This document shows positions 1-6,087 of a DNA stretch of 26,237 nt, piece by piece; the stretch's first letter is position 1, and each line of letters starts with the position of its first letter. The notes beneath the pieces are model-generated. The model did not search any database and was not told the origin of the DNA. It worked only from the letters and a program-made list of their open reading frames with translations. Made by a program: the position numbers and the translations under genes. The stretch covers positions 1 to 26,237 of the forward strand of contig SFIL01000029.1 in assembly GCA_004556205.1 (NCBI GenBank), read 5' to 3'. The stretch comes from Clostridiales bacterium. GTDB taxonomy: Bacteria > Bacillota > Clostridia > Oscillospirales > Oscillospiraceae.

Positions 1-74
1 GGTATGCCGCATCCGTAACGCTCGTTCCTCGCGAACGGCTGCGCAACCACGTCGCTGCGCTCCTCGCAATGACA
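1..74. repeat. REP/MITE-like element, right part (cut by window edge)
   Basis: The stretch matches the right two-thirds of the complete element at 16081-16191: it contains GCCGCATCCGTAACGCTC, then CGAACGGCTGCGC, then CCACGTCGCTGCGCTCC, and ends in the inverted-repeat end TCGCAATGACA at 64-74. The left end lies outside the window. No coding potential is seen. Confidence 0.7.
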
Positions 75-101
75 CGTCGGGGACTTTTTCGACACGCTGC
101 G

Positions 102-132
102 CAATTAAAATGTGCTTTGCACATTTTAATTG
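102..132. repeat. 14-bp perfect inverted repeat with 3-nt loop
   Basis: CAATTAAAATGTGC (102-115) is followed by TTT and its exact reverse complement (119-132). The core GTGC-TTT-GCAC resembles the GTGTGCTTCGCAC motif at 12424-12436 and 21432-21444, so it is probably one member of a small palindromic repeat family. No T-run follows on either strand, so it is not a convincing terminator. Confidence 0.6.
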
Positions 133-146
133 GTGATTGGTATAAT
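117..146 (+). promoter_or_regulatory. possible sigma-A promoter with extended -10
   Basis: TTGCAC (117-122), an 18-nt spacer and TATAAT (141-146), preceded by TG one base upstream (extended -10). Transcription would begin near 152, at the first base of the perfect hairpin at 152-205, and would run antisense to the 3' part of the RHH gene. Prediction only; the -35 overlaps the inverted repeat at 102-132. Confidence 0.35.
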
Positions 147-151
147 ACGAA

Positions 152-205
152 GGAAGCTCTGAGCAAATCCGCAAGAACGGTTAGCGGGATTTGCTCAGAG
201 CTTCC
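152..205 (-). repeat. 54-bp deletion derivative of the 160-bp foldback element
   Basis: GGAAGCTCTGAGCAAATCC (152-170) and its perfect reverse complement (187-205) flank a 16-nt loop. Read on the minus strand the loop keeps the GCTAACCGTTCTTGC segment that precedes the right end of the full-length elements (3104-3264 and others), so this is an internally deleted copy in the opposite orientation. It lies just downstream of the RHH gene (254-466, minus) and could also stop its transcript. Confidence 0.7.
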
Positions 206-253
206 TCAGTTTCGTCAAACAGGATTGCCACGGGCGGACGGAGTCGTCTGCCC

Positions 254-466
254 TTATTCGTTGTCGGCAGAGTGGTTGAGCTCGTGGATTTCTTCGTGAC
301 GGCTCTCCTTGACCGGCAGAGAGTGCAGCGCATATTCACAGCACTGTACAACGAGCTGGTTAAAGGAAATATCATTTTTGTCGGCAAGCGCTTGCAGCCG
401 TGTAATCAGCTCATCGGACATACGGACAGTCTTGTTGGAGCTTTGCGGCTTTTTGATCTGAAACAT
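254..466 (-). CDS. ribbon-helix-helix (Arc/CopG-type) small DNA-binding protein
   Basis: A 70-residue protein. Residues 12-17 (KTVRMS) look like the DNA-contacting beta strand, 18-31 (DELITRLQALADKN) helix A and 34-50 (SFNQLVVQCCEYALHSL) helix B, the standard ribbon-helix-helix layout. Such proteins bind DNA as dimers and often repress their own promoter, sometimes as antitoxins. The start is supported by AGGGGTG about 6 nt upstream of ATG. A palindrome (477-495) lies just upstream of that ribosome binding site and is a candidate operator. No toxin-like partner is adjacent: the divergent neighbour is the 51-residue protein at 592-747. Residues 51-70 are acidic and His-rich, without a recognised domain. 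The fold is fairly certain from the motif; the target is unknown. Confidence 0.75.
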   Translation of the reverse strand: MFQIKKPQSSNKTVRMSDELITRLQALADKNDISFNQLVVQCCEYALHSLPVKESRHEEIHELNHSADNE

Positions 467-476
467 CGAATCACCC

Positions 477-495
477 CTATACTAATTAAGTATAG
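477..495. promoter_or_regulatory. palindrome upstream of the RHH gene (candidate operator)
   Basis: CTATACT (477-483), AATTA, AGTATAG (489-495): a perfect 7-bp inverted repeat directly upstream of the RHH ribosome binding site. Its size and position suit autorepression by a ribbon-helix-helix dimer pair. This is inferred from position. Confidence 0.4.
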
Positions 496-526
496 TGCAA
501 TTACTCCACTGATTATATAAGCAAAA

Positions 527-549
527 ATGCAAGTAAATTTTACTTGCAT
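527..549. promoter_or_regulatory. 11-bp perfect palindrome in the divergent intergenic region
   Basis: ATGCAAGTAAA (527-537), one central T, then the exact reverse complement (539-549). It sits between the divergent RHH gene (start 466) and the 51-residue gene (start 592). TTGCAT at 544-549 with TAAGAT at 567-572 (17-nt spacer) would make a plausible promoter for the rightward gene, placing the palindrome over its -35, although the leader would be very short. Confidence 0.4.
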
Positions 550-591
550 CATACGAAACGACGTGATAAGATGCAATAGGGGTGAAAGAGA

Positions 592-747
592 ATGGAGGAG
601 TATAAGGAGTCCTATCTACTTCTGTTTCGTGCGGTGTCGAAGGCACTGGAGGCAATCGACGCGCAGAATTTCGGCACGGCAAAAACGCTGCTCGTGCAGG
701 CACAGCAGGACGCGGAGGAGACGTTTTTGCAGCAGGCAGAAAAATGA
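592..747 (+). CDS. small conserved-looking protein, 51 residues, helical
   Basis: ATG at 592 preceded by AGGGGTGA about 7 nt upstream; stop TGA at 745-747. The protein begins MEEYKESYLLLFRAVSKAL and ends EETFLQQAEK. It is rich in Ala, Glu, Gln and Leu, with no Pro or Cys, so an all-helical hairpin or short coiled coil is expected. The strong ribosome binding site, terminator-grade hairpin 6 nt after the stop and amphipathic spacing argue that it is real despite its size. It resembles small uncharacterised clostridial proteins with a YKE-Y-LF start and an AQQ-EE end; I recall this family from general knowledge and cannot verify it here. Function unknown. It shares its upstream region with the divergent RHH gene. 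Confidence 0.7.
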   Translation: MEEYKESYLLLFRAVSKALEAIDAQNFGTAKTLLVQAQQDAEETFLQQAEK

Positions 748-750
748 TCG

Positions 751-788
751 AAAAAAGCGTGCGCCGCAGTCACGGCGCACGCTTTTAA
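751..788 (+). terminator. intrinsic terminator of the 51-residue gene
   Basis: AAGCGTGCGCCG (755-766), loop CAGTCA, then the exact 12-nt reverse complement (773-784), with an A-run before and a short T-run after. A textbook rho-independent terminator, possibly bidirectional. Confidence 0.85.
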
Positions 789-842
789 TATGGTACAAGA
801 GTCCTGATTCTGTCATTCAACCCGCAAGGAGTTGCCACTGCA

Positions 843-872
843 ATTCAAAATGTGTGCGCGGATGCGCACACC
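843..872 (-). terminator. possible terminator of the exopolysaccharide kinase operon
   Basis: On the minus strand TGTGCGC-ATCC-GCGCACA (7-bp stem, 853-870) is followed by ATTTTGAATT. It lies about 45 bp beyond the stop of the PHP phosphatase. The T-tract is interrupted, so confidence is limited; the GTGCGCAC core is also part of the REP family seen elsewhere. Confidence 0.4.
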
Positions 873-912
873 GCAGCTATTCACTGAAATACGGTCTTCC
901 TGTACGGGTGCG

Positions 913-1575
913 TCAGCCGAATAACAGGTTTTCGGTGCGGCGCATCAGGGCATCATAGTCCGCTCCGAGGCGGGCCTTGGCGCGCAAGAAATCCCGATAG
1001 CCGACCTCCGCGCCGTGGAGATCGCTGCCCAGCGCGACGACACGTGCCTCCTTTGCCCACGCGAGCGATCTTCTGCGCGTGCGGAGGTGGCAGAATGACT
1101 CCGCATTGAGCTGCCCGAAGCAGCCGAATTCCAACAAAAAGTCAATGAGCTGCGGGTCATAGCGGTCGATATGCGCCAAAACAACGGTCAGCTTTCGCTC
1201 GAACAGCAGGGCGTCCAGCGTCTGCGCATAGGCGCGCACGGAAAAATCGGGCGGCAGCTCCAAAAGCAGCACCCGCGTACCCTCGATGCACAGCTCCTCC
1301 AAACGCACGATATGGTGCAGGCTGCGGCAGAGCTGTACCTCCGCGCCGCACAGGACGAAGGACGTGTCCGCCGCCTCGTGAAGCGCCTGCATACACGCCG
1401 CGCGCCGCGCCAAAAAGGACTCGATCGGCTCTCGGCGCGGGTAAAAATGCGGCGTCGCCGCCACGCGGTCGATTCCCGCCTCCCGCGCAAGAAGAAGCTG
1501 GCGGCGCGAAGTTTCGATGCCGTCGCTGCCGTGGTCTGCGCCAGGCAGGAGATGGGCGTGAAAGTCGATGTTCAT
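913..1575 (-). CDS. CpsB/YwqE-type PHP protein-tyrosine phosphatase
   Basis: A 220-residue protein of the CpsB/CapC/YwqE family: manganese-dependent PHP-fold phosphatases that dephosphorylate the partner BY-kinase and so control capsule or exopolysaccharide assembly. Visible metal and active-site motifs are HAHLLPG (about 6-12), ATPHFYP (about 40-46), CGAEVQL (around 76), LLLELP (around 107), VVLAHIDRY (around 134) and LGSDLHG (near 183). The usual DDG after the first motif reads DHG here, a small departure. It starts 10 nt after the kinase stop, in the order adaptor-kinase-phosphatase, so it is the last gene of the operon. No glycosyltransferase genes follow within the window. Length is slightly below the usual 240-255. 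Confidence 0.9.
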   Translation of the reverse strand: MNIDFHAHLLPGADHGSDGIETSRRQLLLAREAGIDRVAATPHFYPRREPIESFLARRAACMQALHEAADTSFVLCGAEVQLCRSLHHIVRLEELCIEGTRVLLLELPPDFSVRAYAQTLDALLFERKLTVVLAHIDRYDPQLIDFLLEFGCFGQLNAESFCHLRTRRRSLAWAKEARVVALGSDLHGAEVGYRDFLRAKARLGADYDALMRRTENLLFG

Positions 1576-1585
1576 GCCGCGCGCC

Positions 1586-2353
1586 TCATTTGCGCAGCTC
1601 GGTGTTTCCGCCGTAGTATCGATAGCTGCTGCGGCTGTAATACTTCCGATAACGCGTGCTGCGCTCCGCTCTGTTTTCGGGGTCGTTGAGCACCGTGCCG
1701 ACGATGCTGCCGTTCATCTCCCTGATCTGCCGCACCGCGTCGGACACGTCGCGGAGGTGGTTTTTGCTGCTCCGCACGACGACAACATAGCCCGTGATCT
1801 TGCTCGCGATGACCGTTGCGTCGGTAACGATATTGATGGGCGGCGTGTCGATAATGACATAATCAAAATACTTGCGGACGTGCTCCAAAAGGACATCCAT
1901 CTGCTTTGAGCCGAGCAGCTCCGCAGGATTCGGCGGAATCTGTCCCGCCGTAAGGATGGACAGGCGCTCGCAGTCGGTCTGTCGGAGCTTGATCTCCGAG
2001 GTCAGACCCGCGAGAATCTCGCTCAGACCGCCGCTGCACTCCGTGCCGAAGTAACGGTGGACGGTCGGCTTGCGCATATCCGCGTCGATCAGCAGCACCT
2101 TCTGCTCCGCCATTGCGACGGACACCGCGAGGCTGACGGCGACGGTCGTCTTGCCGTCGGCAGCGAGGGGACTGGTCACGGCAAAGACGGGACATTTTTC
2201 ACCCTTGCCCGTGAACATCAGCTTGGTGCGGATGGAATTGTACGCTTCCTTGATGGCGAAGGGGCTTCCGGCGTTCAGGCGGGGTCTGTCTCCTCCGTGT
2301 GCGGCGACCGCTGCGCCGCATTTCCGCGAACGATGAAAAATCACGGCGCTCAC
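1586..2353 (-). CDS. CpsD/YwqD-type BY-kinase (bacterial tyrosine kinase)
   Basis: A 255-residue cytoplasmic kinase with a MinD-like P-loop fold. Walker A is SPLAADGKTT (61-70), Walker A' VLLIDADMRKP (86-96) and Walker B YVIIDTPP (165-172). The C-terminal tail (235-247) carries six tyrosines within RYRKYYSRSSYRYY, the autophosphorylation cluster. The kinase needs the cytoplasmic tail of a Wzz-like membrane adaptor, which is encoded by the immediately upstream gene. It starts at GTG, overlapping the adaptor stop by 4 nt (GTGA), so the two are translationally coupled. Cycling of tail phosphorylation, reversed by the phosphatase at 913-1575, is the known way this family tunes polysaccharide chain length and export. 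Assignment is secure; the polysaccharide is unknown. Confidence 0.92.
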   Translation of the reverse strand: MSAVIFHRSRKCGAAVAAHGGDRPRLNAGSPFAIKEAYNSIRTKLMFTGKGEKCPVFAVTSPLAADGKTTVAVSLAVSVAMAEQKVLLIDADMRKPTVHRYFGTECSGGLSEILAGLTSEIKLRQTDCERLSILTAGQIPPNPAELLGSKQMDVLLEHVRKYFDYVIIDTPPINIVTDATVIASKITGYVVVVRSSKNHLRDVSDAVRQIREMNGSIVGTVLNDPENRAERSTRYRKYYSRSSYRYYGGNTELRK

Positions 2354-3057
2354 CGCCTCCTTTTCTTATCCTTGCCGCTCTGCGGAGCGGCGGAGGACAT
2401 ATTCGGCACACTGCCGAGCACGGGAATGTCAAAGGCGCGCTCCAAATCCTCCTCGCGGCGGACTGTCGTATCGAGCAGCGCGAGAAGCACCGCCACGACG
2501 CATGAGAGCAGAAGCCCGAGCAGGAAGCCCGTGGCAACATTGGACGGGATATTCGGATAGGACGGTGCCTTCGGCATAACGGCGCGGTCAACCGCGACCA
2601 TCTCACCGGCGCGCGCGAGCTCTCCGATCGCGGTCGGCGCGACCTCCGACAGGGCGTCCGCCACGCGGACGATACACGCGGGATCCGAGCCGGTGACGGT
2701 GACATAGAGAATCTGCGCCGTCGAGGAGACGGACAGCATCTCGCCGATGGCGGCAGGGGGAAGCTCGCCGTTCAGCTCATCGCTGACCGCCGCCAAAACG
2801 GGCTGGCTGGTGAGCAGGATGCGGTAGGTGTTGGCAACGGCAGCGTCCGCGCTCAGGTCGCCCGTGGTCACGCCTGCTTCGCCGCGCTGGCCGGAGAACA
2901 CACACATGGAGATCCGCGTGGTGTACAGCGGCGTAACAAAATATTCGCTGTAGACCCACGCGCCGAGGGTAAACAGCAGAGTCGTCAGGCAGATCCATAT
3001 CAGGCACCGCCTCAGCGAGGCGATCACATCCCGCAGAGTAAGCTCTACACGGTTCAA
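2350..3057 (-). CDS. CpsC/YwqC-like Wzz-family polysaccharide co-polymerase / kinase adaptor
   Basis: About 235 residues from the chosen TTG start at 3057, which has AAGGAGA about 10 nt upstream; a longer in-frame start at 3093 (TTG, 247 residues) lacks a good site. The N-terminal membrane segment is roughly residues 18-38 (CLIWICLTTLLFTLGAWVY region) and the second is about 178-200 (GFLLGLLLSCVVAVLLALL). Between them is an extracellular domain of about 135 residues. The Pro-rich stretch PSYPNIPS before the second membrane segment is typical of Wzz chain-length regulators. The short cytoplasmic tail (DLERAFDIPVLGSVPNM) is the known activator of BY-kinases. The gene is first in the operon and overlaps the kinase by 4 nt. 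A foldback repeat (3104-3264) lies directly upstream and may affect its promoter. Confidence 0.88.
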   Translation of the reverse strand: MNRVELTLRDVIASLRRCLIWICLTTLLFTLGAWVYSEYFVTPLYTTRISMCVFSGQRGEAGVTTGDLSADAAVANTYRILLTSQPVLAAVSDELNGELPPAAIGEMLSVSSTAQILYVTVTGSDPACIVRVADALSEVAPTAIGELARAGEMVAVDRAVMPKAPSYPNIPSNVATGFLLGLLLSCVVAVLLALLDTTVRREEDLERAFDIPVLGSVPNMSSAAPQSGKDKKRRR

Positions 3058-3103
3058 GGGGACATCTCTCCTTCTTGGGGAAGTTGTTTGCAAAATATAC
3101 TTT

Positions 3104-3264
3104 AGGAACCTCTGAACAAATCAGCGGCGGCGGACTGCGGGTCTTTTGTCCCGACTTTTCGGTTTGAAAATCTTGAAATACACAAAGTATTCCTGCGGTT
3201 TTCCAACCTCAATTTGCGCCAAAATTTCTCGCTGACCGCTCTTGCGGATTGATTCGGAGTTTCC
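3104..3264 (+). repeat. 160-bp foldback MITE-like element, copy A
   Basis: Begins AGGAACCTCTGAACAAATCAG and ends in CTCTTGCGGATTGATTCGGA plus GTTTCC, imperfect terminal inverted repeats. The core TTGAAATACACAAAGTATTCC is shared with copies B, C and D. Inner arms also pair, so the whole element can fold into one long hairpin. It fills much of the 354-bp gap between the adaptor gene and pfp; the rest (3265-3335) shows nothing I recognise. Confidence 0.85.
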
Positions 3265-3335
3265 CTTATCTTATCATTCCTGCCGTCAAAAAGCAACCGA
3301 TTTCTCCCGAGGCGGGTTATTTTTTTGAAGATTCC

Positions 3336-3364
3336 TTGCAATGCGGTGAGGGCTGTGCTATACT
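3336..3364 (+). promoter_or_regulatory. sigma-A promoter of the phosphofructokinase gene
   Basis: TTGCAA (3336-3341), 17-nt spacer, TATACT (3359-3364). The predicted leader is about 40 nt, ending in the GGAGG ribosome binding site at about 3400-3404. Confidence 0.75.
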
Positions 3365-3411
3365 GTAAGCGAAATTTCGTGCCACGCGCACTGAACATCG
3401 GAGGTAACACT

Positions 3412-4656
3412 ATGGCAAAAAACAAACCTTTAGTCGGCGCAGCGGTCATCGGACAGTCCGGCGGCCCTTCCGCAGTCATCAATGCCAGCGCCTACGGCGT
3501 CATTAAGACCGCACTGGAAAGCGAGTGCATCACAAAGGTCTACGGCGCACATCACGGCATTGTCGGCATCCTTAACGACCAACTGATGATCATGGATGAG
3601 GAGGACCCGAAGGAGCTGGAACGCCTGCTGCACACCCCGTCGTCCGCGCTCGGCTCCTGCCGCTACAAGATTGCCGATCCCGAAGCGGATGATACCGATT
3701 ACAAGCGTATTCTGGAGATCTTCCAAAAGTATAATATCCGTTACTTCTTCTATAACGGCGGCAACGACTCTATGGACACCTGCAACAAGGTCAACCGCTA
3801 TATGCAGAAGGTCGGCTACGAGTGCCGCGTCATCGGCGTGCCCAAGACCATCGACAACGACCTCTTCGGCACGGATCACTGCCCGGGCTTTGCCTCGGCT
3901 GCGAAGTATATCGCGACGTCCTTCATGGAAGTCTCCCGTGACAGCAAGGTTTATGACAAGGGCATGATTACCATTGTCGAGTGCATGGGCAGACACGCCG
4001 GCTGGCTGACCGCCGCCGCCGTCCTCGCGAGCGAAAAGGGCGACGGTCCCGACCTCATCTATCTGCCCGAGGTGGACTTCAGCATGGAGGACTTCCTCGA
4101 CGATGTTATCCGCGTCTATAACGGACAGGGAAGCTGCCTTGTCGCCGTTTCCGAGGGCATCCACTATGCCGACGGCACGTTCGTTTCCGAGGCGCAGACC
4201 TCCGGCACGGACGGCTTCGGTCATGCACAGCTCGGCGGCTTGGCGGCGCGCTTGGCGGGCATCGTCAAGGCGGCGACGGGCGCAAAGGTGCGCGGCATCG
4301 AGCTTTCTCTGCTCCAGCGCTGCGCGGCGCACTGCGCCTCGAAGACGGACGTCGAAGAGGCGTTCAACTCCGGCAAGGTCGCCGTTGAATCCGCCGTCGC
4401 GGGCGAGACGGGCAAGATGGTCGGCTTCCGCTGCGAGCGCAAGAACGGCTATGTCTGCCACTATGAGCTGTTCGATTTGGAGAAGGTCGCAAACTACGAA
4501 AAGAAGGTGCCGCTCGAATGGATCACCAGCGACAACGCCTTTGTTACGCCGGCCTTCGTTGATTACTGCACCCCGCTGATCGAGGGCGAGACGACGCCCG
4601 AGTTTGAGGATGGTCTGCCCCGCTTTGCAAAGCTGAAGAAGGTTTTTGCAAAATAA
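3412..4656 (+). CDS. pfp: pyrophosphate-type 6-phosphofructokinase
   Basis: A 414-residue phosphofructokinase that phosphorylates fructose 6-phosphate in glycolysis. The phosphoryl donor is probably pyrophosphate: the nucleotide-site motif reads GGNDS (116-120), with Asp at the position that is Gly in ATP enzymes, and the catalytic loop reads PKTIDND (144-150), with Lys where ATP enzymes have Gly. Both substitutions are the established markers of PPi enzymes, and a PPi enzyme would work reversibly. Length also fits the longer PPi-type group rather than the 320-residue ATP type. The first motif GQSGGPSAVINAS (about 14-26) and the MGRHAGWL motif are also present. The start is fixed by GGAGG 8 nt upstream of ATG at 3412. 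The gene is monocistronic, flanked on both sides by foldback elements in the same orientation (copies A and B). Confidence 0.93.
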   Translation: MAKNKPLVGAAVIGQSGGPSAVINASAYGVIKTALESECITKVYGAHHGIVGILNDQLMIMDEEDPKELERLLHTPSSALGSCRYKIADPEADDTDYKRILEIFQKYNIRYFFYNGGNDSMDTCNKVNRYMQKVGYECRVIGVPKTIDNDLFGTDHCPGFASAAKYIATSFMEVSRDSKVYDKGMITIVECMGRHAGWLTAAAVLASEKGDGPDLIYLPEVDFSMEDFLDDVIRVYNGQGSCLVAVSEGIHYADGTFVSEAQTSGTDGFGHAQLGGLAARLAGIVKAATGAKVRGIELSLLQRCAAHCASKTDVEEAFNSGKVAVESAVAGETGKMVGFRCERKNGYVCHYELFDLEKVANYEKKVPLEWITSDNAFVTPAFVDYCTPLIEGETTPEFEDGLPRFAKLKKVFAK

Positions 4657-4662
4657 TACAAG

Positions 4663-4822
4663 GGAACCTCTGAACAAATCAGCCGCGGCGCTCAGCGGAT
4701 CTTTTGCCGCAGCTTTTCGGTTCGAAAACCTTGAAATACACAAAGTATTCCTGCGGTTTTCCAACCTCATTTTGCGACAAAATCCCTCGCTGACCGCTCT
4801 TGCGGATTTATTCGGAGCTTCC
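4663..4822 (+). repeat. 160-bp foldback MITE-like element, copy B
   Basis: Starts GGAACCTCTGAACAAATCAG 6 nt after the pfp stop and ends GGATTTATTCGGAGCTTCC. The inner arm TTTTGCCGCA pairs with TTGCGACAAAA and GGTTCGAAAACC with GGTTTTCCAACC around the shared core, giving a nearly full-length hairpin. The pfp transcript would run through it before the terminator at 4835-4866. Confidence 0.9.
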
Positions 4823-4832
4823 CGAGAAGAAC

Positions 4833-4872
4833 CTCCCCCGTTTCGCAGATTTCAGCGAAACGGGGGCGCTTT
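4833..4872. terminator. bidirectional terminator between pfp and the beta-lactamase-like gene
   Basis: CCCCCGTTTCGC (4835-4846), 8-nt loop, exact reverse complement (4855-4866), then CGCTTTGTGTT. It lies between two convergent genes and can serve both, although the T-tracts are modest. Confidence 0.7.
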
Positions 4873-4924
4873 GTGTTAAAGAATTGTCCCGATTGCTGCA
4901 GGGACATCGGAGCGACCGCGGGTA

Positions 4925-5890
4925 TCAATCGTCGCGCCTGCGGCGGAGAAAATGCACCGCGACGGCAGTCAGCGCGCCCAAGCCCGCCGCGCCGCCGAGC
5001 GCATAGAGAATCGGGCGCAGCGCCGCCTGCTTTCTGCTCGTGTTCGGCGCCGAAACGATAAAGTCGGAATCACTGCGGCCGGTCGAAGCGGTCGAAACGG
5101 TCGGCACCTGTCCCTGCGCGTCCGCCTCCACGCGCTCGCACAGGAGGGCGTTGAGCTGTGCAAGCACAGCACCGCCGCCTGCCTCCTCCGAGACAAAGCA
5201 GACCAAAAGATACGGCTGCGGCGCGGACATCCGCCCGACCGCGCAGACCATCCCGTCCTCCTCGCCGAGAAGCTGCACGAGGTCGTAGGGCTTTCCGTAG
5301 GCGGCGAAGCCGCCGTCGGTCTGCGCGAGACTGTAATTCTGCATCAGGTCGCCGAACGTCTCGGGGTGCAGGGTGACCTCCTTGAGACAGTTCATCAGGA
5401 ACACCGCGCTGTAGTGCAGCTCCGTCAGAAACGCATCGGGCAGCGTCTGCTCATCGAGATGCCCGAATTCCTCGTTGATCAGGCGTTGGTACTGCTCGGG
5501 CGTGCCGAGAAGGCTGCGCATTTTCTGCGAAAACTCGTCGTCTCCGCGCACGATGCTGCGATAGCGGCACTCGTTGAGCGTCAGACCGTCAATCTTGAAG
5601 ACCTCATCGGGGCGCTCGGGCGGCGGGTCAAACGCGCCGAGAGCTTCCTGCTCCAAATAGTGCATATGCAGCGGGAGCGTCCACACCGCGCCGACAGGGA
5701 AAAATGCCGTCTCGTTGAAGGCAAAGTCCTCCCCTGTGGCAAGATTATAGTAGCTCATGGAGAAATTTGTCTCATCCAAGCCGTGGGCGCGGAAAAACGC
5801 CTCGAGCGTTTCCGCTGTGCCGCCCTCTGCGGCAAAAACCTGACTGCATAGGAGCAGCATACACACAAACAGACAAAGCAACCGTTTCAT
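4925..5890 (-). CDS. exported, membrane-anchored beta-lactamase-like protein lacking catalytic residues
   Basis: A 321-residue protein. ATG at 5890 is chosen because GGAGGGAGAAGG precedes it; a 333-residue start at 5926 lacks such a site. Residues 1-21 form a signal peptide (MKRLLCLFVCMLLLCSQVFA). The next 250 residues resemble class A beta-lactamase/transpeptidase folds: the strand SMSYYNLATGEDFAFNE followed by AFFPVGAVWTLPLHMHYLEQ lines up with the FP-x-ASxxKLP region. The nucleophile Ser is Ala68 and the general-base Lys is Thr71, so the SxxK pair is absent. No KTG-like motif is seen near the expected strand either. A C-terminal membrane helix (about 291-314) is followed by RRRRDD. A non-enzymatic cell-wall binding or sensing role is plausible but inferred. 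The gene is monocistronic with an extended -10 promoter. Confidence 0.75.
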   Translation of the reverse strand: MKRLLCLFVCMLLLCSQVFAAEGGTAETLEAFFRAHGLDETNFSMSYYNLATGEDFAFNETAFFPVGAVWTLPLHMHYLEQEALGAFDPPPERPDEVFKIDGLTLNECRYRSIVRGDDEFSQKMRSLLGTPEQYQRLINEEFGHLDEQTLPDAFLTELHYSAVFLMNCLKEVTLHPETFGDLMQNYSLAQTDGGFAAYGKPYDLVQLLGEEDGMVCAVGRMSAPQPYLLVCFVSEEAGGGAVLAQLNALLCERVEADAQGQVPTVSTASTGRSDSDFIVSAPNTSRKQAALRPILYALGGAAGLGALTAVAVHFLRRRRDD

Positions 5891-5949
5891 GCGCGCCTTC
5901 TCCCTCCTGTTTGATGGTCCGAGCAAGGGGAAATCCGCCCGTTTCCCCT

Positions 5950-5958
5950 ATTATACCA
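5950..5958 (-). promoter_or_regulatory. extended -10 promoter of the beta-lactamase-like gene
   Basis: On the minus strand TGGTATAAT forms a TG-extended -10 about 60 nt upstream of the start at 5890. No clear -35 was found. Confidence 0.5.
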
Positions 5959-6010
5959 GCAAATTCGCTCGCTGCATAGGGGGAATTTTTTGCGCGGCGG
6001 GCAAAATGGA

Positions 6011-6039
6011 TTGACAGAGGCAAAATAAATATTTATAAT
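6011..6039 (+). promoter_or_regulatory. consensus sigma-A promoter of zinc-ribbon membrane protein gene
   Basis: TTGACA (6011-6016), exactly 17 nt, TATAAT (6034-6039): a perfect consensus promoter, implying strong constitutive expression with a leader of about 42 nt. Confidence 0.85.
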
Positions 6040-6087
6040 GTGGATAACAAATGCGGCGCTTGCCGCAAAACAAAAGGAGGAAAAATT

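Noticed and set aside
4646..4879. Short ORFs over the foldback elements encoding similar peptides (also at 3102-3482, 12312-12747 and 25856-26065)
   Set aside because: Similarity arises because the DNA repeat is shared; there are no ribosome binding sites, and the frames run through the inverted repeats.
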